DNA of 64,000 nt from Amphibacillus jilinensis Y1 (GTDB taxonomy: Bacteria > Bacillota > Bacilli > Bacillales > Amphibacillaceae), in the NCBI RefSeq assembly GCF_000306965.1, contig NZ_JH976435.1, forward strand, positions 400,016-464,015, written 5' to 3'. This document shows, in pieces, positions 45,065-55,304 of the stretch. The position numbers and the translations under genes are program-made. Numbering within the stretch: position 1 is the first letter of the stretch; the number at the start of each line of letters is the position of its first letter. Under the pieces are notes generated by a model, which saw nothing but the letters and a program-made list of their open reading frames with translations, made no database searches and had not been told where the DNA came from.

Positions 45065-45104
45065 ACGAGCTATTTGCATGATCATTTCAGTGCAAATAGC
45101 TCGT
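45065..45104 (-). terminator. terminator of lexA
   Basis: ACGAGCTATTTGCA and TGCAAATAGCTCGT form a perfect 14-bp stem; on the minus strand the arm is followed by TTTTC. It can also end the amidase transcript. Confidence 0.88.
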
Positions 45105-45108
45105 ATAA

Positions 45109-45732
45109 TTATTGCATATGACGGTACAAGCCGATAACTTTACCTAATATCGTTACGCTATCATAGATTAATGGCTCAAGGGTGGCATTTTCAGGTTGCA
45201 GGCGGATACGGTCCTTCTCTTTGAAAAAGCGCTTAACGGTTGCCTCATTGTCTTCGGTCATTGCTACGACAATATCTCCATTGTTTGCGGTTTGTTGTTG
45301 TTTAACAATGACCATATCTCCATTTAAAATACCGGCTTCAATCATACTATCGCCTTCAATGATAAGCACAAAAATATTATCATCTGAGTGAGTGATTGAG
45401 GAAGGCAAAGGTATAAATTCTTCGATATTCTCCACTGCAGTTATAGGAAGACCTGCTGTAACTTTACCGATAACAGGAGCATAAGTGACATCTTCTTTGG
45501 GAATGTTTAATTCTTCATCAACATGAATGACTTCAATAGCCCGTGGTTTAGTAGGGTCACGGCGAATATACCCTTTCTTTTCTAAACGAGCCAAGTGACC
45601 ATGTACTGTGGAACTCGAAGCGAGTCCAACAGCCTCCCCAATTTCTCTAACGGACGGCGGATAACCTTTTAAGGTGACTTGATCTTTTATGTAGTTTAAA
45701 ATAGCTTCTTGACGCTTTGATAATGCGTGCAT
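45109..45732 (-). CDS. lexA: LexA repressor
   Basis: The SOS repressor. 207 residues from the ATG at 45732 ([11 protein letters not shown]); the open frame extends 41 codons upstream but the family starts here. N-terminal winged HTH to about 65, autocleavage site Ala93-Gly94 (VTAGLP), Ser129 in [10 protein letters not shown] and Lys167 in ATVKRF form the catalytic dyad. GGAGG lies 13 bases before the ATG, longer than usual. Divergent from yneB, with two LexA-box matches between. It represses the SOS regulon including itself. Confidence 0.93.
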   Translation of the reverse strand: MHALSKRQEAILNYIKDQVTLKGYPPSVREIGEAVGLASSSTVHGHLARLEKKGYIRRDPTKPRAIEVIHVDEELNIPKEDVTYAPVIGKVTAGLPITAVENIEEFIPLPSSITHSDDNIFVLIIEGDSMIEAGILNGDMVIVKQQQTANNGDIVVAMTEDNEATVKRFFKEKDRIRLQPENATLEPLIYDSVTILGKVIGLYRHMQ

Positions 45733-45995
45733 AATGTTTAATAAACCTCCGATCATTTTTAACGTATCTTGGAAAGACCAGTAAATACCTTGATTAAAGT
45801 GTAATTTTGGGATGCCTATTATAAGCTTCTTACTAATAGTGTGAATCATTAACAACTGTGTAAGTCATTCACAAGGATACATAAAGAAACATATGGCAAT
45901 GAGATCATATTAGATGAAAAGTTTTTTAGATCGCCATCGTAATAAAGGAAAGCTATTACTGATCTTCATTGTTTTATTATGAGAATATTATAACA

Positions 45996-46009
45996 CGAAC
46001 ATATGTTAT
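45996..46009 (+). promoter_or_regulatory. LexA (SOS) box 1
   Basis: CGAACATATGTTAT against the Gram-positive LexA consensus CGAACRNRYGTTYG: 12 of 14 matches. Located between lexA and yneB, 104 bp before the yneB start. Confidence 0.8.
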
Positions 46010-46012
46010 AGA

Positions 46013-46026
46013 CAAACGTTAGTTCG
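46013..46026 (+). promoter_or_regulatory. LexA (SOS) box 2
   Basis: CAAACGTTAGTTCG differs from CGAACNNNNGTTCG at one position (13 of 14 with the spacer free). Its start is 17 bases from that of box 1, so LexA dimers could bind side by side. A -35-like TTGACT lies 7 bases downstream. Confidence 0.82.
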
Positions 46027-46098
46027 ATAAAACTTGACTTATAACGTTAATAAAAGTAATCTAAACCCAAATGAACGTTCTGGCGTTAGTATTAGTGA

Positions 46099-46779
<681 letters not shown>

Positions 46780-46815
46780 AGTCACTATTTAAATTGTAAG
46801 TTAAGGAGAATGAAG

Positions 46816-47049
46816 ATGTTAGCAAAAGATAAACTAGATCGTATAAATAGCTTAGCAAAAAAATCAAAGCACGAAGGTTTAACTGAGCAAGAAAAAAGGG
46901 AACAACAAAAGTTAAGAGAAGAATATCTAAGCAATGTACGTAAATCTTTCACAAATCAATTTAAAAGTATGAAAATTGTTGATCCTAATGGAGATGATGT
47001 GACACCAGAAAAAATTAAGAACTTACGGAGGGAAAATAAAGATAATTGA
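46816..47049 (+). CDS. ynzC: YnzC-family (DUF896) small protein
   Basis: 77 residues. LDRINSLAKKSKHEGLTEQEKREQQKLREEYL is the conserved helical hairpin, followed by KIVDPNGDDVTPEKIKNLRR; this is the DUF896/YnzC family. AAGGAG at 46803-46808 is spaced correctly for ATG 46816, not for ATG 46810. Third gene of the SOS operon; small soluble protein with possible RNA or ribosome-related role (not established). Confidence 0.9.
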   Translation: MLAKDKLDRINSLAKKSKHEGLTEQEKREQQKLREEYLSNVRKSFTNQFKSMKIVDPNGDDVTPEKIKNLRRENKDN

Positions 47050-47054
47050 AAAAT

Positions 47055-47109
47055 CGTACAATTTTTGCTTGTTAATTATCCTATTTCATTATAGGATAAT
47101 AATTGTACG
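47055..47109 (+). promoter_or_regulatory. nested hairpin between ynzC and tkt
   Basis: Outer stem CGTACAATT (47055-47063) with AATTGTACG (47101-47109), inner stem TTATCCTAT (47076-47084) with ATAGGATAA (47091-47099). Both arms are perfect. There is no T-run directly after it, so a simple terminator is unlikely; it may be an mRNA leader structure of tkt or a weak terminator of ynzC. Confidence 0.55.
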
Positions 47110-47151
47110 TACATATTCTTGTATCTAAAAATAGAAAGGGGATTTATAAAA

Positions 47152-49149
47152 ATGACAAATAACGTGCAAGAAACATCAATAAACGCGATTCGAACATTGT
47201 CAATTGATGCCATTCAAAAGGCGAATTCAGGTCACCCAGGTTTACCGATGGGTGCTGCACCAATGGCATATACATTATGGACTGAATTTATGGAGCAAAA
47301 TCCAAACCATTCAAGCTGGGTAAATCGAGATCGATTTGTTTTATCTGCTGGACATGGCTCCATGTTACTATACGCATTACTACATTTGGCTGGTTACAAT
47401 GTTTCAATTGAAGATTTAAAGAATTTTAGACAATTTGGCTCACATACGCCAGGACACCCAGAAGTCACTGACACAGACGGTGTAGAGGCAACAACCGGAC
47501 CACTCGGACAAGGTATTGCTATGACGGTTGGAATGGCAATGGCTGAGTCACATTTAGCTGCAAAGTATAACCGTGATCATTTTAATGTAGTTGATCATTA
47601 CAGTTATGCACTAGTCAGCGATGGTGACCTTATGGAAGGTATTTCCCATGAAGCTGCTTCTTTGGCTGGTCATTTAGGATTGGGCAAGCTCATTGCGCTT
47701 TACGATTCTAATGATATTTCATTAGATGGAGAATTAGGAAAATCTTTCTCTGAATCAGTAGAGAAACGTTTTGAGTCGTATGGTTGGCAAGTCTTGCACG
47801 TAGCAGATGGAAATGATACGGTTGCAATTGCTAATGCGCTTGAAAAAGCGAAAGCGAATACAACACAACCGACACTGATTGAAGTGAAGACGGTAATTGG
47901 TTTTGGATCACCAAACAAGGCTGGATCTAATGCATCACACGGTGCGCCACTTGGAGAAGATGAAGTCACTTTAACTAAGCAAGCATATAAGTGGGATCAT
48001 GAACCATTTGCTGTTCCTAATGAGGTTTATGCAGATTTTAAAGAAAAGGTTGCAAAACGTGGACAAACGGCTGAGGATGAGTGGAACCAAATGTTTGCTC
48101 AATATAAGTCAGCATATCCAGAGCTTGCAAATGAATTTGAAGTAGCTATGAAAGGCGAATTACCTGAAAATTGGGATGCTGATCTCCCTGTTTTCACTCC
48201 TGGTGAGGATACCCTTGCCACGCGAGCATCTTCTGGTAAAGTGGTTAACGCACTATCTCAATCCGTGCCAAGCTTATTTGGAGGTAGCGCGGATCTTGCT
48301 GGTTCTAATAACACCCGAATGAATGACGAGGAAGACTTTGATAAAACAAATTATGCAGGTCGTAACATTTGGTTTGGTGTACGAGAGTTTGCTATGGCTG
48401 CTGCACTTAATGGTATGGCGCTTCATGGTGGGTTAAAGGTATATGGCGGTACATTCTTTGTATTCAGTGATTACCTACGTCCAGCTGTCCGCTTGTCGGC
48501 TATTCAAAAGTTACCAGTCACCTATGTACTCACTCACGATTCAATTGCTGTGGGTGAAGATGGACCAACCCATGAGCCTGTTGAACAGCTTGCCGCATTC
48601 CGAGCGATGCCAGGCATTTCAGTTATGCGTCCAGCAGACGGAAATGAAGTTCAAGCAGCATGGCGTTTAGCTATGCAATCAGTTGACACACCAACATTAC
48701 TTGTATTGACTAGACAAGGCTTACCAACGTTAGAAGGTACAAATTATGAAGGTGTACAAAAAGGTGGTTATATTGTTAGTCCATCAACAAAATCAGTAGC
48801 TGACGGCATTTTAGTGGCTGCTGGTTCAGAGGTGCAATTGGCTGTTAAAGCGCAAGCTACTTTAAGAGAAAAAGGTTATGATGTTAGCGTAGTAAGTATG
48901 CCATCATGGGATCGATTTGAGCAACAAGATCAAGCGTATAAAGACTCAATCTTGCCAAAATCAGTTACTAAGCGTTTGGCAATTGAAATGGGTGCTTCTT
49001 TAGGATGGGACCGCTACGTAGGTGTAGAAGGTGACATTTTAGCAATTGATCGCTTTGGAGCTTCGGGAGAAGGAAAGCGTGTCATGCAAGAATACGGTTT
49101 TACAGTTGATAACGTTGTTAAGCGCTTCGTAGCTGTTGCTGAGAAATAG
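47152..49149 (+). CDS. tkt: transketolase
   Basis: Thiamine-diphosphate enzyme of the pentose-phosphate pathway. 665 residues, normal length. Motifs: [59 protein letters not shown]...[10 protein letters not shown] (ThDP and metal binding), the [17 protein letters not shown]-like segment (here [17 protein letters not shown]) and [11 protein letters not shown] 47152 with GAAAGGGG upstream; the ORF start at 47119 is not used. Strong expression is plausible given the good ribosome site. Terminated by a strong hairpin. Confidence 0.95.
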   Translation: MTNNVQETSINAIRTLSIDAIQKANSGHPGLPMGAAPMAYTLWTEFMEQNPNHSSWVNRDRFVLSAGHGSMLLYALLHLAGYNVSIEDLKNFRQFGSHTPGHPEVTDTDGVEATTGPLGQGIAMTVGMAMAESHLAAKYNRDHFNVVDHYSYALVSDGDLMEGISHEAASLAGHLGLGKLIALYDSNDISLDGELGKSFSESVEKRFESYGWQVLHVADGNDTVAIANALEKAKANTTQPTLIEVKTVIGFGSPNKAGSNASHGAPLGEDEVTLTKQAYKWDHEPFAVPNEVYADFKEKVAKRGQTAEDEWNQMFAQYKSAYPELANEFEVAMKGELPENWDADLPVFTPGEDTLATRASSGKVVNALSQSVPSLFGGSADLAGSNNTRMNDEEDFDKTNYAGRNIWFGVREFAMAAALNGMALHGGLKVYGGTFFVFSDYLRPAVRLSAIQKLPVTYVLTHDSIAVGEDGPTHEPVEQLAAFRAMPGISVMRPADGNEVQAAWRLAMQSVDTPTLLVLTRQGLPTLEGTNYEGVQKGGYIVSPSTKSVADGILVAAGSEVQLAVKAQATLREKGYDVSVVSMPSWDRFEQQDQAYKDSILPKSVTKRLAIEMGASLGWDRYVGVEGDILAIDRFGASGEGKRVMQEYGFTVDNVVKRFVAVAEK

Positions 49150-49179
49150 ATTGGAACAAAAATAAATGAAATAAGATTT

Positions 49180-49224
49180 AAAGCGAATAATCCGTTGATT
49201 TTGCGAATGGATTATTCGCTTTTT
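49180..49224 (+). terminator. rho-independent terminator of tkt
   Basis: AAAGCGAATAATCC (49180-49193) with GGATTATTCGCTTT (49209-49222), then T-rich. Confidence 0.92.
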
Positions 49225-49674
49225 ATTATATTAGAACTAATGATACTAAACAGCAGAGGAAAGGTGCGTCATTTTAGCGGGAACAAATCTTTTCGGTGTA
49301 GCGAGTAACCGCAGCCCCAGAACGAGATAAAGATCGATTCCGTAAAGCGTTCTTGGCTTTGTTGTGGAGGATTAGATCATATCCCGTCACCTCGTGTGCC
49401 AACGTCTAACTGACCCAAATCTGCAGGCCTGAAGCTGTGCCGCAGACAGAGTGTATTTCCTCTTCGCCTATGTGATAAAACTGCACATTCTCACATCAGT
49501 ATAAGAGAAGCTAATTTACATATATTGCACCGCACGATTACCCAAATCTACCTCTACAAGCATTACAATTTCATAATTGATTTTCAATTCGACAAAACTC
49601 GTACTTCTTCATTTCAGTGATTGACAGTTTTTTATCCCTTTAAGACATATAATTGAGAAAAAGGGGGTTGTCCA
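49225..49674. other. GC-richer non-coding stretch between tkt and sirA
   Basis: 450 bp with no open frame of interest. The part from about 49260 to 49500 is visibly richer in G+C than other gaps here and contains local pairing such as CCAGAACG (49309 region) with CGTTCTTGG (49345 region). I do not recognise a known RNA. It could be a structured RNA gene, a repeat insertion or a relic. Confidence 0.4.
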
Positions 49675-50103
49675 TTGAATCGCTATTATATCTTTTTTTT
49701 AAAAGCTGAAGTTTATCATCACTATTTTTATAAAACAGCTTTACTAAATCGTTTTTTTCATAAGTATATGAGTCACCCAGATCGTTCTGATTTAGAAAAA
49801 CAGTTTTTTTATATTACTAGACCTATCCCTATACAAGATAACATTCAAGCTCAACAGATAGAAATAACGGACAATCGGATGATGACGATTTTTTCGAGCG
49901 CGCAATATATACTAGATCATCCATTGCTCTATGATTTAGAAGATCAAAATCACCGTTGTTTTATTGTTGATCATACCTATCAACATTTTGGCTGGTTATC
50001 ACCTTTACATAAGGTGAGTTCTCCAGTGTATAAGGTTGATTCAATTGATACACTTGCACACCGGCTTAATAAGCTAGAAGTCATTAAATCATATTGCAGA
50101 TAG
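49675..50103 (+). CDS. sirA: sporulation inhibitor of replication SirA
   Basis: 142 residues. The N-terminus RYYIFFLKAEVYHHYFYKTALLNRFF, the TRPIPI segment (YITRPIPIQDNI) and the C-terminal region match SirA (YneE), which binds DnaA and blocks re-initiation of replication when sporulation begins. Position between tkt and yneF is as in B. subtilis. TTG start at 49675, with AAAAAGGGGG 9 bases upstream. Confidence 0.85.
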   Translation: MNRYYIFFLKAEVYHHYFYKTALLNRFFHKYMSHPDRSDLEKQFFYITRPIPIQDNIQAQQIEITDNRMMTIFSSAQYILDHPLLYDLEDQNHRCFIVDHTYQHFGWLSPLHKVSSPVYKVDSIDTLAHRLNKLEVIKSYCR

Positions 50104-50253
50104 TATTCATCTATTACTTCGTCATCACACTATAATAAAACGAAGGGTATCCTCTTTCAAACTCGACCATTACTAGTTTGCTCCTCGCTATTGTAATATA
50201 GTTCAATGTTTAATATACTATATGAGACATGTTTTTAAGGAGGAAGAGAGTTT

Positions 50254-50478
50254 ATGGCTACAGGTTGGGTAATACTTATTGTCATCATTGCATTATTAGC
50301 TGGTGTAGCACTAGGGTTTTTCATCGCTAGAAAATACATGATGAATTATTTGAAAAAGAATCCACCAATTAATGAGCAAATGTTACGGACTTTAATGATG
50401 CAAATGGGGCAAAAGCCATCGCAGAAAAAGATTAATCAAATGATGCGTGCAATGAACAACCAAAATCAAGAAAAATAA
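50254..50478 (+). CDS. yneF: UPF0154 membrane protein YneF
   Basis: 74 residues, one N-terminal membrane helix ([24 protein letters not shown]) followed by [33 protein letters not shown], the signature of UPF0154/YneF. Function unknown. AAGGAGGAAGAG precedes the ATG. Conserved neighbour of sirA in Bacillaceae. Confidence 0.92.
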   Translation: MATGWVILIVIIALLAGVALGFFIARKYMMNYLKKNPPINEQMLRTLMMQMGQKPSQKKINQMMRAMNNQNQEK

Positions 50479-50513
50479 AGCAATTTTATAGGCCTTGATA
50501 TATACATTGCAAC

Positions 50514-50558
50514 AAATAAATCTCTTGTACGACTTACGTACTAGAGATTTATTTTTTT
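50514..50558 (+). terminator. rho-independent terminator of yneF
   Basis: AAATAAATCTCT and AGAGATTTATTT with GTACG/CGTAC inside, then seven T residues. Confidence 0.9.
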
Positions 50559-50866
50559 GAAAAGCATTAGAAACCTCTCATTCGTTCGTTTTTTAACGGC
50601 TATTTTACAGTATTATTAAATTGTATGTCCGCTTCTAACTTCTCTTTGTTAAAAAGATTGAAACTCCAACAAAAAACTGAGTGAAATAGCCTATTTCCCC
50701 TTTTTTAATTTACATAACATTGATATTAATTGATAATTATGAAACAATTCGTAACTAATCTGTAAAATTTATCACATATTTAACGATTTTAGTACATATA
50801 ATGGTTTTAGATATGTTATTATTGTAAAGTAATGGTAGTCTATCTTGAATGGAGAGGAGCATGTTT

Positions 50867-52015
50867 GTGTATTCTCAACGAAAAATAGAATATTATCATG
50901 TTAAACAAGATCAAGTTCGTTTTTCGCTTAACACAACACCAATCCGCTTCAATATGGCAAATTTACCAGAAGAAATCGTCGATTGGATAGAGCATCATGG
51001 TTTTGATTTTATTGGTTTCTGTAATAGGAAAGGAAAGATATTATATACCTCTACTTCGATAGAAAAAATATTGGGTTATCAAAGAGAAGATATAATTGGA
51101 AATTTTGCTTTGCGATATATTCCAAAGCGCTCCCGACAAGCTTTTGTAGAAACATTTTTATTCGATACACCTTATCGACAGCGTTTTACTATCCAACTCA
51201 AAAGTATGACAGGGAAATACGTTTGGGTTGATGTCGTCATTAAAGCCATTTTTATTCAAGATACGAAAAATGTGATTTATCTCATCCTTGTTAAAAATAT
51301 TAGTGATAAAAAAGAAGCAGAAGAGATGTTGATAAGATCAGAAAAAATGTCAGTTGCAGGTCAACTAGCAGCAGGCGTTGTTCATGAAATAAGAAATCCC
51401 TTAACCTCGTTAAAAGGGTTTATTGATTTATTGCAAGCTGGCATTGATCGGGAGCAAGAATATTATAAGATTATGATAGATGAAATTGACAAAATTGAAA
51501 CCATATCAGCAGAATTATTGTTTATATCAAAACCCCTTACACACAACCAGAACTACCAATGGCTAAAGCCGATGATTAAGGATGTAATTGTTTTATTGAA
51601 TACTCAGGCAAAGAATTTTGATATTCAATTAGAACTTATTTGTCCAGACGATTTTGTGGTTTATGTTGATCGATCACAAATGAAGCAAGTATTCATTAAT
51701 TTAATTAAAAATGCCATAGAAGCAATGTCTAATCCTGGTAAAGTTGTAACTAAAGTAGAAATTAGAAAAGGTTTGTGCGTTATTTCAGTTATTGATGAAG
51801 GCCCTGGTATCCCTCCTCATCTTATACATAAGGTTAAAGAACCATTTTTCACTACCAAAAAAGATGGAACGGGTCTAGGCTTGATGATAACAACACGTAT
51901 TATTGAAAACCATAACGGACTTTTTGAAATTATTACAAATCATGATAAAGGAACGACTTTTGAAGTCCATTTACCATTCTACAATCCTAATTATATTAAT
52001 GAAAATAAGGAATGA
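50867..52015 (+). CDS. PAS-domain sensor histidine kinase, sporulation-kinase-like
   Basis: About 382 residues, no membrane helices. PAS domain at about 35-140 (WIEHHGFDFIGFCNRKGKILYTSTSIEKILGY, then VWVDVVIKAIFI), then HisKA with the phospho-acceptor His in AAGVVHEIRNPLTSLKGFIDLL, N-box NLIKNAIEAMSN, G1 DEGPGIP, F-box FFTTKKDGTGLGL. This is the architecture of soluble phosphorelay kinases such as KinE/KinA. No response regulator is adjacent (orphan), consistent with feeding Spo0F. GTG 50867 is best spaced from GGAGAGGAG; ATG 50861 and 50849 are also in frame. Confidence 0.85.
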   Translation: MYSQRKIEYYHVKQDQVRFSLNTTPIRFNMANLPEEIVDWIEHHGFDFIGFCNRKGKILYTSTSIEKILGYQREDIIGNFALRYIPKRSRQAFVETFLFDTPYRQRFTIQLKSMTGKYVWVDVVIKAIFIQDTKNVIYLILVKNISDKKEAEEMLIRSEKMSVAGQLAAGVVHEIRNPLTSLKGFIDLLQAGIDREQEYYKIMIDEIDKIETISAELLFISKPLTHNQNYQWLKPMIKDVIVLLNTQAKNFDIQLELICPDDFVVYVDRSQMKQVFINLIKNAIEAMSNPGKVVTKVEIRKGLCVISVIDEGPGIPPHLIHKVKEPFFTTKKDGTGLGLMITTRIIENHNGLFEIITNHDKGTTFEVHLPFYNPNYINENKE

Positions 52016-52183
52016 ATGATCAAACAGTCTGTACATAACTTGTATTGACTGTTTTTGCATGTGATGACGAAAGATTTTACTTATTTGCAGTTATACATTA
52101 AAATAGTAAGGTACATAACCATGTCGATCCTTAATCGTTCGTATTTAGGAAGTGTTATGAGATTTAGTTAGGGGGTATCACGT

Positions 52184-54880
52184 ATGGCTATTAATACAAA
52201 AAAGACATTTGAACTGAATGGTCAGAAGTATAACTACTACCAATTAAAAGCTTTAGAAGAAGCAGGAAAAGGAAAGATTGCACGTTTACCTTTTTCGATC
52301 CGTGTTTTATTAGAGTCATTGTTGCGACAGTTTGATGGTCACGTAATTAAAGATGAACATATTGAAGGTCTGGTGAATTGGGGTAAGGTTGATAAGACGG
52401 ATGTCCCTTTCAAACCGTCCCGCGTCATATTACAAGATTTCACAGGGGTACCGGCAGTTGTTGATTTGGCTTCTTTACGAAAGGCAATGGTTGACCTAGG
52501 TGGGGAGGCAGATCAAATTAATCCTGAAGTTCCCGTTGATCTAGTGATTGATCACTCTGTCCAAGTTGATGAGTTCGGATCAAATACTGCATTGCTTGCA
52601 AATATGGAATTAGAGTTTGAACGCAATGCCGAACGTTACCAATTTTTAAATTGGGCACAAAAAGCGTTTGATAACTATCGAGCAGTACCCCCGGCTACGG
52701 GTATCGTTCACCAAGTTAACTTAGAGTATATTGCGAACGTTGTCCATAAGCATGAAAATGAAGATGGCAGTTTCGATGCCTTCCCAGACACACTCGTAGG
52801 AACCGATTCTCATACAACAATGATTAATGGTTTAGGTGTACTTGGCTGGGGTGTAGGAGGCATTGAAGCAGAAGCTGGTATGTTAGGACAACCTTCTTAT
52901 TTTGTTGCTCCAGATGTTATTGGTGTTAAATTTACTGGCACTATGCCCAATGGGATAACTGCTACAGATCTTGCTTTGAAAGTAACTCAGGTGTTACGCG
53001 AGAAAAAAGTAGTTGGAAAATTTGTTGAGTATTTTGGCCCGGGTCTAAAAGAAATGCCATTAGCAGACCGAGCTACGATTTCAAATATGGCTCCTGAATA
53101 CGGTGCAACTTGTGGTTTCTTCCCTGTTGATGCTGAGGCACTTAATTATTTGCGTTTGACAGGTAGAAGTGAAGAACAAATTGCTCTAGTTGAAACGTAT
53201 TGTAAAGAAAATAATTTATGGTATGATGCTTCTCAACTGGATCCGGAGTTCACTGACCTTGTTGAAATTAATCTTTCGGAGTTGGAACCTAGCTTGTCAG
53301 GACCTAAACGACCTCAAGATTTAATTTTATTATCAGATATGAAAAAGTCATTCAATGAGGCAGTTACGGCACCTGCAGGTAATCAGGGCTTTGGGTTAGA
53401 CAAATCAGAATTTAATAAACAAGCAACTGTTAAACATGCAAATGGGGCAGAATCAACGATGAAGACGGGTTCTCTAGCCATTGCCGCCATTACATCTTGT
53501 ACAAATACATCCAATCCATATGTTATGTTAGGTTCTGGTTTATTGGCAAAGAACGCAGTTGAAAAAGGACTAACCGTACCCGATTATGTGAAAACATCGT
53601 TGGCGCCTGGTTCAAAAGTGGTAACCCGCTATTTAGAAGATGCTGGGTTAATGCCTTACCTTGAAAAACTAGGATTTAACTTAGTAGGGTATGGTTGTAC
53701 GACGTGTATCGGTAACTCTGGTCCACTTGAGACGGCTGTAGAAGAAGCAATTATTGAGCATGATTTAACTGTCTCCTCGGTTCTTTCAGGGAACCGTAAT
53801 TTTGAGGGACGTATTCATCCACTTGTTAAGGCTAACTATCTTGCATCGCCTCCATTAGTCGTTGCCTATGCCTTAGCTGGGACAGTAGATATTGATATAC
53901 AAGATGAACCTTTAGGGTTTGATGCACAAGGGGAGCCGGTCTACTTTAACGATATTTGGCCTTCTTTAGATGAAATTCGCGATGAGGTTAGTAAAGTAGT
54001 CACACCTGAGATCTTTAAGAAAGAGTATGAAAATATCTTTAACTCAAATGAAAAATGGAATGCAATTGAAACAACGGATCAACCTTTGTATGCTTGGAAT
54101 GAAAATTCAACATATATTCAAAATCCACCATTCTTTGAAAATCTATCAAAAGATCCAAAATCAGTTGAACCTTTGTCTAATTTACGTGTTATTGGTAAAT
54201 TCGGTGATTCAGTCACTACCGATCATATATCTCCCGCTGGTGCTATTGCTAAAGATATGCCAGCAGGAAAATATTTGCAAAATCATGGTGTGTCACCGCG
54301 TAACTTTAATTCGTATGGTTCTCGTCGAGGAAACCATGAGGTGATGATGCGTGGAACATTTGGTAATATCCGTATAAAGAACATGTTAGCACCAGGAACA
54401 GAGGGCGGATTTACAACGTATTGGCCAACTGAAGAGGTGATGTCAATATATGATGCCGCTATGAAGTACCAAGAACATGAAACAGGATTAGTTGTTCTTG
54501 CAGGTAATGATTATGGTATGGGAAGCTCTCGTGACTGGGCGGCTAAAGGTACTAACTTATTGGGTATTGAGACGGTTATTGCCCAAAGTTATGAACGAAT
54601 TCATCGTAGTAACCTTGTTATGATGGGTGTACTTCCACTCCAATTCTTAGAGGGTGAAAGTGCTGATACCCTTGGTCTTACAGGACGTGAAACGATTGCT
54701 GTGGATATTGAGCAATCTGTACAACCTAATCAAAAAGTTAAAGTTACAGCTACTACTGAAGCTGGCGAGATTATTGCGTTTGAAGCCATCGCTCGATTTG
54801 ATAGTGAAGTTGAAATTGATTATTATCGACATGGTGGTATACTACCAATGGTATTACGCCACAAATTAAAAAACGTATAA
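52184..54880 (+). CDS. acnA: aconitate hydratase A
   Basis: 898 residues, full length for bacterial aconitase A/IRP1-type. Interconverts citrate and isocitrate in the TCA cycle; in B. subtilis CitB also binds RNA when its cluster is lost. Cluster cysteines lie in [16 protein letters not shown] and [44 protein letters not shown] and the C-terminal swivel domain ([15 protein letters not shown]) are intact. Start ATG 52184 after TTAGGGGG. Position matches citB in the B. subtilis yne region. Confidence 0.95.
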   Translation: MAINTKKTFELNGQKYNYYQLKALEEAGKGKIARLPFSIRVLLESLLRQFDGHVIKDEHIEGLVNWGKVDKTDVPFKPSRVILQDFTGVPAVVDLASLRKAMVDLGGEADQINPEVPVDLVIDHSVQVDEFGSNTALLANMELEFERNAERYQFLNWAQKAFDNYRAVPPATGIVHQVNLEYIANVVHKHENEDGSFDAFPDTLVGTDSHTTMINGLGVLGWGVGGIEAEAGMLGQPSYFVAPDVIGVKFTGTMPNGITATDLALKVTQVLREKKVVGKFVEYFGPGLKEMPLADRATISNMAPEYGATCGFFPVDAEALNYLRLTGRSEEQIALVETYCKENNLWYDASQLDPEFTDLVEINLSELEPSLSGPKRPQDLILLSDMKKSFNEAVTAPAGNQGFGLDKSEFNKQATVKHANGAESTMKTGSLAIAAITSCTNTSNPYVMLGSGLLAKNAVEKGLTVPDYVKTSLAPGSKVVTRYLEDAGLMPYLEKLGFNLVGYGCTTCIGNSGPLETAVEEAIIEHDLTVSSVLSGNRNFEGRIHPLVKANYLASPPLVVAYALAGTVDIDIQDEPLGFDAQGEPVYFNDIWPSLDEIRDEVSKVVTPEIFKKEYENIFNSNEKWNAIETTDQPLYAWNENSTYIQNPPFFENLSKDPKSVEPLSNLRVIGKFGDSVTTDHISPAGAIAKDMPAGKYLQNHGVSPRNFNSYGSRRGNHEVMMRGTFGNIRIKNMLAPGTEGGFTTYWPTEEVMSIYDAAMKYQEHETGLVVLAGNDYGMGSSRDWAAKGTNLLGIETVIAQSYERIHRSNLVMMGVLPLQFLEGESADTLGLTGRETIAVDIEQSVQPNQKVKVTATTEAGEIIAFEAIARFDSEVEIDYYRHGGILPMVLRHKLKNV

Positions 54881-54898
54881 ACTGCTTGATGGTAAAAT

Positions 54899-54936
54899 GC
54901 CGTCCCGAAAGCTTAGCTTTTGAGGGTGGCTTTTTA
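54899..54936 (+). terminator. rho-independent terminator of acnA
   Basis: GCCGTCCC pairs with GGGTGGC around an inner AAAGCT/AGCTTT stem, then TTTTTA. Confidence 0.82.
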
Positions 54937-54966
54937 CTTTGCTCTTAAATGTCTTGAGTTATCAAT

Positions 54967-55064
54967 GTTTATCACAAGTAAAGGTCGCTAATGTCCTGAC
55001 GCATTCAACTGCCAATCAGTGGGAGAAGAACGCGAACGCCTACTAGTTGGAGGTTTGTTTTATG
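54967..55064 (+). repeat. intergenic repeat, copy G
   Basis: TTTATCACAAGTAAAGGTCGCTAATGTCCTGACGCATTCAAC, CCAATCAGTGGG (55012-55023), AGAAGAACGCGAACG, CCTACTAGTTGG (55039-55050), AGGTTTGTTTTATG (each given in pieces). Eleven of the 12 stem positions still pair when G-U is allowed, although the right arm has changed. It sits between acnA and the AAA gene. Confidence 0.7.
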
Positions 55065-55304
55065 CATTCGCTTCATAGACGCTACTTTGATAAATGCCCA
55101 TAATAATATTTGATGGAAATATATTTGTTTCGTTATATAATTCAAGTTTGTTCATTATCTTAAAAAAAACAAATGTGCTAAAATAAACAAGTGAAGCTGT
55201 CTTTTTGTTAATAATCTCAGTCAGTGATTAAAAATGTGGAAAATTACAAATTATAATTTCAATTTTACAACGTAAAACTTAGTTGAAGAAAGGATCCGAT
55301 TCGT

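Noticed and set aside
45914-45982. A 22-codon frame with a hydrophobic C-terminal part, perhaps a yneA remnant
   Set aside because: No ribosome site, lies upstream of the LexA boxes, and too short to compare with YneA.
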